From contig CANRJU010000003.1 in assembly GCA_947631075.1 (NCBI GenBank), forward strand, positions 1 through 28,776: a DNA stretch of 28,776 nt, read 5' to 3'. Shown in pieces: positions 7,160 through 15,112 of the stretch (within the stretch, counting starts at the first letter, position 1; every line of letters begins with the position of its first letter). The DNA comes from an uncultured Lachnospiraceae bacterium (GTDB lineage: Bacteria > Bacillota > Clostridia > Lachnospirales > Lachnospiraceae). The notes below the pieces were generated by a model. The model worked only from the letters and a program-made list of their open reading frames with translations, made no database searches and had not been told where the DNA came from. The position numbers and the translations under genes are program-made.

Positions 7160-7378
7160 TTATTTGTCTCTCCAGACAATTCTTCCCTTTGTGAGATCAT
7201 AGGGGGAGAGTTCCAGCGTCACCTTGTCGCCTGGCAGGATTCGGATATAATTCATGCGGAGTTTTCCGCTGATATGCGCCAGTACCTTGTGACCGTTCTC
7301 CAATTCCACCTGAAACATTGCATTCGGGAGCTTTTCCACTACCGTCCCCTCAATTTCAATTACATCTGCTTTTGACAT
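7160..7378 (-). CDS. infA: Translation initiation factor IF-1
   Basis: 72-aa OB-fold protein that binds the ribosomal A site during initiation. The sequence runs MSKADVIEIEGTVVEKLPNA, MFQVELENGHKVLAHISGK, then RMNYIRILPGDKVTLELSPYDLTKGRI in part. The frame is open 50 codons further upstream, but that stretch is made of repeat hairpins and is not part of IF-1. The ATG at 7378 and its ribosome site (GAGGATTAAAATG) are the terminal segment of repeat copy 2, so the repeat supplies this gene's translation start. Confidence 0.97.
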   Translation of the reverse strand: MSKADVIEIEGTVVEKLPNAMFQVELENGHKVLAHISGKLRMNYIRILPGDKVTLELSPYDLTKGRIVWRDK

Positions 7379-7454
7379 TTTAATCCTCATTTCTGAGCGA
7401 TTTATCGCGAAGAGGCGATGAGAAAGCTGCGTACGCAGTTTCTCATCTGCCATC
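7376..7454 (-). repeat. Dispersed palindromic repeat, copy 2, carrying the infA start
   Basis: About 79 bp homologous to copy 1. Minus-strand order: hairpin GATGAGAAACTGCG/CGCAG-C-TTTCTCATC (7417-7447), small palindrome GCGATAAATCGC, then CTCAGAAATGAGGATTAAAATG, whose last three bases are the infA start codon. The inner palindrome differs from copy 1 (GCGTAAACGC) in a way that keeps it paired. Confidence 0.82.
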
Positions 7455-7457
7455 CAT

Positions 7458-7567
7458 AGCGAACTACGTTCGCTTAGCAATTTGTTTTCGCTCAGAAACA
7501 AATTGCCGTGTGACAAATAAGCTATCAAGCTTACTTGTCACACTAACCTCCATCTGCGCAGAGCGCA
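7458..7567 (-). repeat. Array of four further palindromes in the map-infA gap
   Basis: In plus-strand order: AGCGAAC/GTTCGCT with loop TAC (7458-7474); GCAATTTGTTT/AAACAAATTGC, 11 bp, whose loop TCGCTCAG resembles the repeat tail (7477-7506); GTGTGACAA/TTGTCACAC with an inner TAAGCT/AGCTTA (7508-7543); TGCGC/GCGCA with loop AGA (7555-7567). Together with copy 2 they fill nearly the whole 201-bp gap. No gene is seen between map and infA. Confidence 0.82.
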
Positions 7568-7579
7568 TCCTCAATCCAA

Positions 7580-8332
7580 TTATATCAATGATAAAATCTC
7601 CGGATCCCCGTCGGTAATCAGCACTGTGTTCTCATAGTGGGCCGATTTGGATCCGTCCCTGGTCACTACTGTCCAGTCATCCTCCAGGAACCAGACTTCG
7701 TACTTCCCCGCGTTGACCATCGGCTCAATGGCGAGGGTCATGCCGGCGCAGAGCTTAATGCCCCGGCCGATGGGCTTGTAATTGGGAATCTGCGGCTCCT
7801 CGTGCATTTCCCGGCCGATTCCGTGCCCCACCAGATCCCTCACGACGGAAAAACCGTTGGCCTCCACATATTTCTGGATCGCGGAGGAAATTTCATATAA
7901 ATGTTTCCCCGCTCTGGCATACTCAATCCCGCGGAAAAAACTCTCCTTCGTGACGTCAATCAGCCTTTGAGACTCCTCGCTAATCTTGCCCACGCCGTAG
8001 GTTCTCGCCGCGTCGGACTGATAATCCTGGTAGATCACCCCGGCATCCAGACTCACAATATCTCCCTCAAAGAGATGATGTTTTTTATTCGGGATGCCGT
8101 GGACTACCTCGTCATTTACGGAAACACAGATAGACGCCGGATACCCCTCGTATCCTTTAAAGGAAGGACGGCACCCCGCCTTCCGGATCAGCTCCTCTCC
8201 TTTTCTGTCAATATCCAATGTGGTAATGCCGGGGGCGATAATCTCTGCTAGCTGATTATGTACCTCAGCCAGTATCTTCCCCGCGTCCCTCATCAGATTT
8301 ATCTCGCGCTGAGATTTCACTGTCACTGCCAT
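7580..8332 (-). CDS. map: Methionine aminopeptidase, type I
   Basis: Removes the initiator methionine from new proteins. The 250-aa protein has the pita-bread fold signature with all five metal ligands visible: Asp96 (SLDAG), Asp107 (QSDAAR), His170 (VGHGIG), Glu203 (AIEPM) and Glu234 (YENTV); His79 (VVHGIP) is the expected substrate-contacting histidine. No N-terminal zinc-finger extension is present. The start is preceded by GGAGG. It follows adk closely, as in the usual secY-adk-map-infA order. Confidence 0.97.
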   Translation of the reverse strand: MAVTVKSQREINLMRDAGKILAEVHNQLAEIIAPGITTLDIDRKGEELIRKAGCRPSFKGYEGYPASICVSVNDEVVHGIPNKKHHLFEGDIVSLDAGVIYQDYQSDAARTYGVGKISEESQRLIDVTKESFFRGIEYARAGKHLYEISSAIQKYVEANGFSVVRDLVGHGIGREMHEEPQIPNYKPIGRGIKLCAGMTLAIEPMVNAGKYEVWFLEDDWTVVTRDGSKSAHYENTVLITDGDPEILSLI

Positions 8333-8367
8333 GATATACGGCCTCCATTCTCTCTATTTCCTATTTC

Positions 8368-9012
8368 TTACTGCTCAAGGATCTCAACGATCGAATTGAA
8401 CACTTCATCCAGATCTACTGTTCCGTCAACCTCTTTCAGAATGCCTTCCTTGGTGTAGTAGTCGATGAGCGGCTGTGTCTGCTCATGATATACGGTCAGA
8501 CGCTGCTTTACCGTCTCCGGCTTGTCGTCGTCTCTCAGAATCAGCTCGCCGCCACAAGCGTCGCACACGCCCTCTTTCTTGGTCGGGTTGTACTTGATGT
8601 GGTACGTTCCGCCGCAGTTTACGCAGGCGCGTCTCCCGGACATACGGCTGATGATATTCTCATCCGGCACATCTACATCGATGGCATAGTCCAGCTTCTC
8701 GCCGATTTTCTCAAGAGCGGCTGTCAATGCCTCTGCCTGCGGAATCGTCCTCGGAAATCCGTCCAGCACATAGCCCTTCTTTGCGTCGTCCTGTGCCAGC
8801 CGGTCTACGACCAGGTCCACAACCAGCTCATCCGGCACCAAAAGCCCCTTGTCCATATACTCTTTTGCCTTTTGACCGAGCTCGGTATTCTCCTTGATGT
8901 TGGCGCGGAAAATATCTCCGGTGGAAATATGCGGAATACCGTATTTCGAGGAGATCATCTTGGCCTGGGTTCCCTTTCCTGCGCCCGGCGCTCCTAACAT
9001 AACAATTTTCAT
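8368..9012 (-). CDS. adk: Adenylate kinase
   Basis: Interconverts AMP + ATP and two ADP. P-loop GAPGAGKGT at residues 7-15, AMP-binding block TGDIFRANI at 31-39, and DGFPRT at 84-89. The long LID carries a four-cysteine zinc site (Cys130, Cys133, Cys150, Cys153), common in Gram-positive bacteria. At 214 aa it is a standard long-form enzyme. It is separated from secY by about 105 bp with no clear promoter. Confidence 0.98.
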   Translation of the reverse strand: MKIVMLGAPGAGKGTQAKMISSKYGIPHISTGDIFRANIKENTELGQKAKEYMDKGLLVPDELVVDLVVDRLAQDDAKKGYVLDGFPRTIPQAEALTAALEKIGEKLDYAIDVDVPDENIISRMSGRRACVNCGGTYHIKYNPTKKEGVCDACGGELILRDDDKPETVKQRLTVYHEQTQPLIDYYTKEGILKEVDGTVDLDEVFNSIVEILEQ

Positions 9013-9117
9013 AACAATACCTTCCTTTCTTTTTGATTTGGGAAAATCTTTTTAAATAGGTAAGCGACCTCCCGCCAAAAACACTCCCGGCAGGGGGCCG
9101 TCACTCATGTTTGTCAA

Positions 9118-10452
9118 TCAGTTCCCCAGAAAGCCCTTATAATGACGGACTAACACTAAGGATTCAATTTGCTTCAATGTCTCGATTACGACACCGACTA
9201 CGATGATCAGGGACGTTCCACTGAAGGAAACATCCGCTCCGAACACGCCGGAGAACACAATCGGCACTACGCACGCGATGGTCATGCCCACAGCTCCGAT
9301 GAAAATCACGCTGTTGAGCACGCCGGTCAGATAGTCCGTGGTGGGCTTTCCCGGACGGATTCCCGGAACAAAGCCTCCCTGCTTCTTCATGTTGTTGGAG
9401 ATTTCCAACGGATTGAAGGTCACGGAAGTGTAAAAATAAGCAAAGAATATGATCAGCGCTATATAGATCAATAATCCAAGCGTATATTTAAACTCGCCAA
9501 AGCTTCCTACCTTGCACCAGTCGCTCTGGTTGCACAGCGTCAGAAACTTCTGGAACACCGTGGCGTCCGGTCCTGTGGCCGGCTGAATTCCGGCAAAGCT
9601 CGCGATTACTACCGGGAGAGACATGATGGAGCTCGCGAAGATAACCGGGATGACACCCGCTGTATTTACCTTCAGAGGAATGTGGCTGGACTGTCCGCCC
9701 GTCACTCTCCTTCCCTGAATCTTCTTCGCGTACTGTACCGGTATCCGGCGCTCGCCGTCCTGCAAAAGAACGATGAACACGAACATGCCGACAATGACTG
9801 CCAGGATAATAACGGCGGCCAAAATCGCGTTGGTGATGTTGCCGGCGCCCTTTACATAGGTCTCATACAGACCAGAGAGATCGCTGGGGATGCGGGCTAC
9901 GATGTTGATCAACAGGATGATGGAAATACCATTTCCCACGCCCTTCTCTGTCACCTGCTCGCCCAGCCACATCAGGAAAGCCGCGCCTGCTGTCAGAGAG
10001 CAGACTGCCACGATCATGGATGTGTAGCCGTTGTTCACAAATAACTGCTGGTTGCGGAATCCGATGATCAGCGCAACCGCCTCGATGATAGACAGCACGA
10101 TCGACAGGTACCGGGTGTACTCATTGATCTTCTTGCGTCCGTCCTCACCGTCCTTCTGCAGCTCCTCCAAGCGCGGAATCGCGATGGTCAAAAGCTGCAG
10201 GATAATGGATGCTGTGATATACGGCGTGATATTCAAGGCAAAAATGGACATTCTTGAGAATGATCCGCCGGTCATGACATCCAAAAATCCAAGGGATGTG
10301 TTGTTCTCAAACATCTGCTGGATCACGCCGCTGTTGACGCCGGGAACCGGAATGTTACATCCGATCCGGACGATAATGAGACAAAGCAGCACAAAGAGCA
10401 GTTTCATACGGATTTCTTTTGTCTTCAACGCATTCTGAATGGTAGTTAACAA
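9118..10452 (-). CDS. secY: Protein translocase subunit SecY
   Basis: Pore-forming subunit of the Sec membrane channel, 444 aa with about ten hydrophobic segments. Recognisable are the N-terminal RIGCNIPVPGV, the cytoplasmic loop RRIPVQYAKKIQGRR and the late block PGIRPGKPTTDYL. The start is TTG at 10452, immediately after the rplO TAA. It is supported by AGAGGTGATC six nt upstream, an extended match to the 16S anti-Shine-Dalgarno. Zero spacing from rplO implies translational coupling. Confidence 0.97.
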   Translation of the reverse strand: MLTTIQNALKTKEIRMKLLFVLLCLIIVRIGCNIPVPGVNSGVIQQMFENNTSLGFLDVMTGGSFSRMSIFALNITPYITASIILQLLTIAIPRLEELQKDGEDGRKKINEYTRYLSIVLSIIEAVALIIGFRNQQLFVNNGYTSMIVAVCSLTAGAAFLMWLGEQVTEKGVGNGISIILLINIVARIPSDLSGLYETYVKGAGNITNAILAAVIILAVIVGMFVFIVLLQDGERRIPVQYAKKIQGRRVTGGQSSHIPLKVNTAGVIPVIFASSIMSLPVVIASFAGIQPATGPDATVFQKFLTLCNQSDWCKVGSFGEFKYTLGLLIYIALIIFFAYFYTSVTFNPLEISNNMKKQGGFVPGIRPGKPTTDYLTGVLNSVIFIGAVGMTIACVVPIVFSGVFGADVSFSGTSLIIVVGVVIETLKQIESLVLVRHYKGFLGN

Positions 10453-10893
10453 TTAGATCACCTCTGCTTTTCCACCAGCAGCCTGAATCTTCTCTGCAGC
10501 GCTCGCGCTGTAAGCATTTACCTTCACATCAAGCTTTTTGGTTAATTCTCCATTTCCAAGGATCTTAACTCCGTCTTTTGGATTGCTTACGATGCCCTTT
10601 TCTACGAGAGCTTCTACGGTTACCTGCGCGCCGTCCTCAAAAGCGTTCAGACTGTCCACGCCAATACTCACGATGTTCTTGCTGTTGATGTTTGTAAACC
10701 CTCTCTTTGGCAATCTTCTATACAATGGCATCTGACCGCCCTCAAAACCAGGTCTTGGAGCGCCGGAACGAGCCTTCTGTCCCTTGTGTCCCTTACCGGC
10801 TGTCTTGCCGTTGCCGGACCCGTGACCGCGGCCTCTGCGAAACGCATTGCTGTGTTTGGAACCCTCTGCCGGTTTCAATTCTGCTAAATTCAT
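10453..10893 (-). CDS. rplO: 50S ribosomal protein L15
   Basis: 146-aa large-subunit assembly protein. The N-terminus MNLAELKPAEGSK is followed by the Gly/Arg/Lys-rich segment RRGRGHGSGNGKTAGKGHKG, then the block RRLPKRGF. A GTG three codons upstream lies inside the Shine-Dalgarno sequence GGAGGTG, so I take the ATG at 10893 as the start. Confidence 0.97.
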   Translation of the reverse strand: MNLAELKPAEGSKHSNAFRRGRGHGSGNGKTAGKGHKGQKARSGAPRPGFEGGQMPLYRRLPKRGFTNINSKNIVSIGVDSLNAFEDGAQVTVEALVEKGIVSNPKDGVKILGNGELTKKLDVKVNAYSASAAEKIQAAGGKAEVI

Positions 10894-10910
10894 TCTCTGC
10901 ACCTCCTCGA

Positions 10911-11093
10911 TTAGATTTCTTCCACCTTCACAAGATGCCTTACCTGCTGAATCATGCCGCGCGTAGCAGCGTTGTCCGGCATCTCGACGGTTTTATTTAA
11001 TTTTCTAAGGCCAAGAGCTTCTACCGTTTTTCTGTGTTTGGGAATTGCCCCAATAGTAGACTTGACTAATGTGATCTTTAATTTATTCGCCAT
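10911..11093 (-). CDS. rpmD: 50S ribosomal protein L30
   Basis: 60-aa short bacterial L30: MANKLKITLVKSTIGAIPKH, then a central ALGLRKLNKTVE and the C-terminal GMIQQVRHLVKVEE. Complete and of usual length, between rpsE and rplO as in the canonical spc operon. Confidence 0.97.
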   Translation of the reverse strand: MANKLKITLVKSTIGAIPKHRKTVEALGLRKLNKTVEMPDNAATRGMIQQVRHLVKVEEI

Positions 11094-11106
11094 CTTTACG
11101 CACCTC

Positions 11107-11616
11107 CTAGCCCAATACTTCTTCTACCGAAAGACCGCGGAGCTTTGCAACTTCCTCCGGCGTCTTTAATTCTTTCAGTCCCTCGATGGTAGCGAGAACT
11201 ACGTTCTGCTTATTCCGGGAACCCAAAGATTTTGTACGGATATTTTTGAATCCGGCCAGCTCCAGTACCGCACGGGCAGGACCGCCTGCGATGATACCGG
11301 TACCTTCCGGAGACCTTTTCATCAGCACGGAAGCGCTTCCGAACTCACCGGTAAAGTCGTGGGGAATGCTCTTGTTCTCATCCATCGGTACGGAGATCAA
11401 TTTCTTCATGGCATCCTCTTTGCCCTTGCGGATCGCCTCCGGGATTTCTGTTGCTTTTCCCAAACCTGCACCAACATGCCCATTGCCATCGCCTACAACA
11501 ACGAGAGCTGTGAAGCGGAAGTTACGTCCACCTTTTACGACCTTGGTAACACGTTTGATTGATACTACTTTATCTTCTAACTCGAACTGACTAGCATCAA
11601 CGATTTCACGTTTCAT
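11107..11616 (-). CDS. rpsE: 30S ribosomal protein S5
   Basis: 169-aa protein of the mRNA entry site, involved in decoding accuracy. An N-terminal double-stranded-RNA-binding domain (FELEDKVVSIKRVTKVVKGG to about residue 80) precedes the C-terminal domain with VLMKRSPEGTGIIAGGPARA. Ends with a normal C-terminus. Preceded by an AAGGAGG ribosome site. Confidence 0.98.
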   Translation of the reverse strand: MKREIVDASQFELEDKVVSIKRVTKVVKGGRNFRFTALVVVGDGNGHVGAGLGKATEIPEAIRKGKEDAMKKLISVPMDENKSIPHDFTGEFGSASVLMKRSPEGTGIIAGGPARAVLELAGFKNIRTKSLGSRNKQNVVLATIEGLKELKTPEEVAKLRGLSVEEVLG

Positions 11617-11633
11617 GGTGTTTTCCTCCTTGA

Positions 11634-12002
11634 TTAGAATTCCAGACCAGCTTCTCTCGCTGCATCTGCCAATGCTTTTACCTTGCCCTGATAAATATAG
11701 CCGCCGCGGTCGAACACAACCGCCTTGATTCCATTGTCAAGAGCCTTCTTGGCAATCACAGTACCAAGTTTTGCCGCTGCTTCCACATTGTTTGTCTTTT
11801 CTAAGCCTTCCTTTACATCGGCCTGAGTAGTAGATGCGGAAACGATTGTATTGCCAGCAACATCGTCGATAACCTGTGCGTACATATGATTGTTGCTACG
11901 GAACACAGCCAAACGTGGTTTCTCAGGAGTACCGGACAAACGGCTGCGAATTCTTCTGTGCTTGTTTCTGCGAACTTCGCTTCTATTTGTACTACTAACC
12001 AT
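11634..12002 (-). CDS. rplR: 50S ribosomal protein L18
   Basis: 122-aa 5S rRNA-binding protein. Basic N-terminus SEVRRNKHRRIRSRLSGT, the block RLAVFRSNNHMYAQVIDD, and the C-terminal VVFDRGGYIYQGKVKALADA. Length and position between rplF and rpsE are as expected. Confidence 0.98.
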   Translation of the reverse strand: MVSSTNRSEVRRNKHRRIRSRLSGTPEKPRLAVFRSNNHMYAQVIDDVAGNTIVSASTTQADVKEGLEKTNNVEAAAKLGTVIAKKALDNGIKAVVFDRGGYIYQGKVKALADAAREAGLEF

Positions 12003-12018
12003 TTTAATTTACTCCTTT

Positions 12019-12561
12019 CTACTTCTTACCAGTCTTACCAACTTTGCGTCTGATAACTTCATCCACATATTTGATACCCTTGCCCTTATACGGCTCCGGT
12101 TTTCTCTTTTCGCGGATCTCAGCTGCGTACTGGCCAACTTTTTCTTTATCGATTCCCTTGACGATGATCAGATTCTGTCCGTCCACCGTGACCTCGATTC
12201 CCTCCGGGTCCTCCATCTCTACCGGATGGGAAAATCCCAGGGAGAGAACCAGCTTCTTGCCCTGCTTTGCGGCACGGTAACCGACGCCGTTTACTTCCAG
12301 TCTCTTTTCATATCCCTCGGTCACGCCGACGATCATGTTGTGGATCAGCGTTCTCGTCAGCCCGTGAAGGGATTTCATTTTCTTTAAATCATTGGGGCGG
12401 GAAACCTTGATCTCCTCGCCATCTTTCTCAATCATCATCTCCGCGGGAAGCACTCTCTCCAGCGTTCCCTTGGGACCCTTTACCGTCACCTGATTATTTT
12501 CTGCAATATCCACCGTTACTCCTGCGGGTATCGCGATAGGCATTCTTCCAATTCGTGACAT
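12019..12561 (-). CDS. rplF: 50S ribosomal protein L6
   Basis: 180-aa protein near the sarcin-ricin loop and factor-binding centre. The N-terminus is MSRIGRMPIAIPAGV; the two repeated L6 domains cover about residues 10-80 and 90-165, with the signature PEPYKGKGIKYVDE near the C-terminus. Complete. Confidence 0.98.
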   Translation of the reverse strand: MSRIGRMPIAIPAGVTVDIAENNQVTVKGPKGTLERVLPAEMMIEKDGEEIKVSRPNDLKKMKSLHGLTRTLIHNMIVGVTEGYEKRLEVNGVGYRAAKQGKKLVLSLGFSHPVEMEDPEGIEVTVDGQNLIIVKGIDKEKVGQYAAEIREKRKPEPYKGKGIKYVDEVIRRKVGKTGKK

Positions 12562-12603
12562 GCCGTTACCTCCTAAATTTAATTTCCGGGGTTAATTGCT
12601 GCA

Positions 12604-13005
12604 TTACCATACGAAAGCAAGCACTTCGCCGCCTACGTTCTGCTTGCGCGCCTCTTTGTCCGTCAGCACGCCTTTGTTGGTAGAAATAATGGCAATTCCG
12701 AGACCGCCGAGAACCTTTGGCAGATTCTCCTTGCTTGCGTACACGCGAAGTCCCGGCTTAGAAATTCTCTTGAGGCCGGAAATAATCTTCTCATTCTTAT
12801 CCCTGCCATATTTCAATGTGATATGGATTGTGTTAAAACCGTCTACCTGCACGATTTCAAAGTCCTTGATATATCCCTCTTTCAACAGAATCTCAGCAAT
12901 GGAGATCTTCATCTTGGAAGCGGGAACATCCACTGTATCATGTTTTGCAGTGTTCGCGTTACGGATTCTCGTAAGCATATCTGCAATAGGATCGCTCATT
13001 GTCAT
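12604..13005 (-). CDS. rpsH: 30S ribosomal protein S8
   Basis: 133-aa 16S-binding protein. N-terminal SDPIADMLTRIRNAN and C-terminal GIAIISTNKGVLTDKEARK are diagnostic. The open frame extends 15 codons upstream into the rpsN gap, but AAGGAGG lies 9 nt before the ATG at 13005, which gives the normal N-terminus. In E. coli S8 autoregulates the spc operon at rplE; no such site was recognised here. Confidence 0.97.
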   Translation of the reverse strand: MTMSDPIADMLTRIRNANTAKHDTVDVPASKMKISIAEILLKEGYIKDFEIVQVDGFNTIHITLKYGRDKNEKIISGLKRISKPGLRVYASKENLPKVLGGLGIAIISTNKGVLTDKEARKQNVGGEVLAFVW

Positions 13006-13043
13006 TCTAAGTTTCCTCCTTACTTCATAATCAATTCCCTGTA

Positions 13044-13229
13044 TTACCAACTGGCCTTGCGAACGCCGGGGATCTGTCCTTTATACGCCAGCTCACGGAA
13101 ACAGATACGGCAGATTCCGTATTTTCTCAGGTAACCGTGGGGACGACCACAAATCTTGCAGCGGTTGTACTCTCTGGTAGAGAATTTCGGTTTGCGCTGC
13201 TGCTTCACTTTCATAGACGTTTTAGCCAT
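13044..13229 (-). CDS. rpsN: 30S ribosomal protein S14, zinc type
   Basis: 61-aa short S14 with the zinc ribbon CKIC (Cys24, Cys27) and CRIC (Cys40, Cys43). It begins MAKTSMKVKQQRKPKFS and ends with the conserved KASW. This short four-cysteine form is typical of Gram-positive bacteria. Confidence 0.97.
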   Translation of the reverse strand: MAKTSMKVKQQRKPKFSTREYNRCKICGRPHGYLRKYGICRICFRELAYKGQIPGVRKASW

Positions 13230-13245
13230 GAAATTTCCCTCCTAA

Positions 13246-13785
13246 CTATTTCTTAAATGGCATACCAAACTGTGCCAAGAGTTCACGAGCTTCTTCATCG
13301 GTCTGAGCAGTTGTGACAAAAATGATGTCCATGCCCCTCACCTTGTCAACCTTGTCGTACTCGATCTCAGGGAAGATCAGCTGCTCCTTGATGCCAAGAG
13401 CGTAATTTCCACGGCCGTCAAACGCGTTGGGATTTACGCCGCGGAAGTCGCGGACGCGGGGCAGCGCCAGGTTGATCAGGCGGTCCGCGAACTCATACAT
13501 CTTCTCGCCGCGGAGCGTAACCATGCATCCGATCGGCTGTCCCTCACGGAGCTTGAAGTTCGCCACCGACTTCTTTGCCCTTGTCACAACGGCTTTCTGA
13601 CCTGTAATAATCTCAAGATCGCTGATTGCCGAATCTAATACTTTTGAATTGTCTTTTGCTTCGCCAACGCCCATATTGATAACAATTTTGTTGAGCTTTG
13701 GTACCTGCATAATATTTTTATATCCGAATTTCTTCATCATCTTGTCGACGATCTCATTCAGATATGTCTCTTTTAATCTGGCCAT
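13246..13785 (-). CDS. rplE: 50S ribosomal protein L5
   Basis: 179-aa 5S rRNA-binding protein that contacts P-site tRNA. Family blocks include PKLNKIVINMGVGEA, GQKAVVTRAKKSVANFKLR, and PRVRDFRGVNPNAFDGRGNY. The C-terminal DIIFVTTAQTDEEARELL is complete. It lies 24 bp after rplX. Confidence 0.98.
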   Translation of the reverse strand: MARLKETYLNEIVDKMMKKFGYKNIMQVPKLNKIVINMGVGEAKDNSKVLDSAISDLEIITGQKAVVTRAKKSVANFKLREGQPIGCMVTLRGEKMYEFADRLINLALPRVRDFRGVNPNAFDGRGNYALGIKEQLIFPEIEYDKVDKVRGMDIIFVTTAQTDEEARELLAQFGMPFKK

Positions 13786-13809
13786 TTCTAAACAGTACCT
13801 CCTCTCTCA

Positions 13810-14118
13810 TCAATCAATAACAGCGCCTGTTTTTTTGGCATAACGAACCTTGTCCTTGCCCTCCTCGACCTTAAAGCCGATTCGGGTAACCTCGCCGTTT
13901 ACAACGTACATTACGTTGGATACGTCAAAGAACGCTTCCTGCTCTACGATGCCGCCCCTTGGGTTGGACTGGTTCGGCTTAACGTGAATCTTTACGCGGT
14001 TGATGCCCTCTACCTTGACCTTGCCGTTCTTAACTTCGAGGACCTTTCCTTCTTTTCCTTTTTCTACACCGGCAATAACGCGAACGGTATCACCTTTTTT
14101 AATCTTTGATGTTGCCAC
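13810..14118 (-). CDS. rplX: 50S ribosomal protein L24
   Basis: 102-aa assembly initiator. A KOW motif lies at the N-terminus (KKGDTVRVIAGVEKGKEGKV), followed by VEGINRVKIHVKP. Complete, 14 bp after rplN. Confidence 0.98.
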   Translation of the reverse strand: MATSKIKKGDTVRVIAGVEKGKEGKVLEVKNGKVKVEGINRVKIHVKPNQSNPRGGIVEQEAFFDVSNVMYVVNGEVTRIGFKVEEGKDKVRYAKKTGAVID

Positions 14119-14132
14119 TTAGGGACACCTCC

Positions 14133-14501
14133 TTATAATACTTCTGGCGCTAAGGAAACAATCTTCATGAATTGTTTATCTCTTAACTCTCTGGCTACCG
14201 GTCCAAAGATACGCGTTCCTCTTGGGGTCTTGTCGTCTTTGATAATCACGGCCGCGTTCTCGTCAAAACGAATGTAGGAACCGTCCGGACGACGGATCTC
14301 TTTTACCGTGCGGACAACGACAGCCTTCACAACATCGCCCTTCTTTACAACTCCGCCAGGCGCTGCATCTTTGACCGTGGCAACGATGATATCGCCAACA
14401 GCCGCATATCTTCTAACAGAACCGCCGAGAACACGGATGCAAAGCAACTCCTTCGCACCGGTGTTGTCAGCTACTTTCAGTCTGGTCTCCTGCTGTACCA
14501 T
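14133..14501 (-). CDS. rplN: 50S ribosomal protein L14
   Basis: 122-aa universally conserved interface protein. N-terminus MVQQETRLKVADNTGAKELL, later block RFDENAAVIIKDDKTPRGTR, C-terminal KIVSLAPEVL. It lies after an unusually long 124-bp gap from rpsQ that is filled with hairpins, so its translation may not be coupled to rpsQ as in tighter parts of the operon. Confidence 0.98.
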   Translation of the reverse strand: MVQQETRLKVADNTGAKELLCIRVLGGSVRRYAAVGDIIVATVKDAAPGGVVKKGDVVKAVVVRTVKEIRRPDGSYIRFDENAAVIIKDDKTPRGTRIFGPVARELRDKQFMKIVSLAPEVL

Positions 14502-14540
14502 AACAAATACTCCTTTCCTGAGTTTCGGTTATTTCACTAA

Positions 14541-14635
14541 AGCCCAAATTTATTTGGCTGGGGAAAAATAATAGTATATTATTTTTCCGAAGCGAAATAA
14601 TGAAATTATTTCGCTGAAGCAAAGATTACTTTGCT
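14541..14635 (-). repeat. Four tandem hairpins between rpsQ and rplN
   Basis: Plus-strand coordinates: AGCCCAAAT/ATTTGGCT, one base bulged (14541-14559); GGAAAAATAATA/TATTATTTTTCC, 12 bp, loop GTA (14562-14588); AGCGAAATAAT/ATTATTTCGCT, 11 bp, loop GAA (14591-14615); AGCAAAG/CTTTGCT, 7 bp, loop ATTA (14618-14635). The last pairs the final rpsQ codons with sequence just beyond the stop, placing the stop codon in the loop. No hairpin is followed by a clean T-run on the transcript. Confidence 0.85.
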
Positions 14636-14880
14636 TTTTCAATAATCTCCACCAGTCTCCATCTCTTATCCTTGGACAACGGTCTCGTCTCCATAACCTT
14701 TACTCTGTCGCCAATATTGCACTCATTATTCTCGTCATGAGCTTTTAATTTATAAGTTCTCTTCACGATTTTGCCATACAGCGGGTGCTTTACATTGTCC
14801 ACAACAGCAACAACGATGGTCTTATCCATTTTATCGCTTACAACCTTGCCTGTACGGGTCTTTCTAAGATTTCTCTCCAC
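14626..14880 (-). CDS. rpsQ: 30S ribosomal protein S17
   Basis: 84-aa primary 16S-binding OB-fold protein: MERNLRKTRTGKVVSDKMDK, HPLYGKIVKRTYKLKAHDE, and C-terminal RPLSKDKRWRLVEIIEKAK. The last codons and stop form one arm and the loop of a hairpin. Confidence 0.98.
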   Translation of the reverse strand: MERNLRKTRTGKVVSDKMDKTIVVAVVDNVKHPLYGKIVKRTYKLKAHDENNECNIGDRVKVMETRPLSKDKRWRLVEIIEKAK

Positions 14881-14902
14881 AACAAAATCCTCCTTTCCAA
14901 TC

Positions 14903-15112
14903 TCAATTCAATGCTTTCTGTTCTCTGTTCATTGCCGTCTGAATCCGGGCAATATTTCTTCTTACTTCTTTAATTCTGCTCGTATTGTCAAGTTGGTTTG
15001 TTGCATTCTGGAATCTCAGGTTAAAAAGCTCTTTCTTAGCAGCTACTAACTCATCATTCAGCTCAGCTAACGACATTCCTGCCAAACTATTCAAAAAATC
15101 CTTACTTTTCAC
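14903..15112 (-). CDS. rpmC: 50S ribosomal protein L29
   Basis: 69-aa helical protein at the tunnel exit: MKSKDFLNSLAGMSLAELND, central KELFNLRFQNATNQLDN, and RRNIARIQT near the end. Start chosen at GTG 15112 because AAGGAGGTG lies 7 nt before it; the in-frame GTG three codons further up is part of that Shine-Dalgarno sequence. The start overlaps the end of rplP by 11 bp. Confidence 0.95.
   Translation of the reverse strand: MKSKDFLNSLAGMSLAELNDELVAAKKELFNLRFQNATNQLDNTSRIKEVRRNIARIQTAMNREQKALN

Noticed and set aside
7379..7528. 50-codon N-terminal extension of infA
   Set aside because: The extension is translated repeat hairpin sequence; IF-1 begins at 7378 with its own ribosome site.
9013..9117. 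Promoter or terminator between secY and adk
   Set aside because: A TTGACA is present near 9110 but has no -10 at suitable distance, and the CCC/GGG pairing is only 3 bp before an interrupted T-run.
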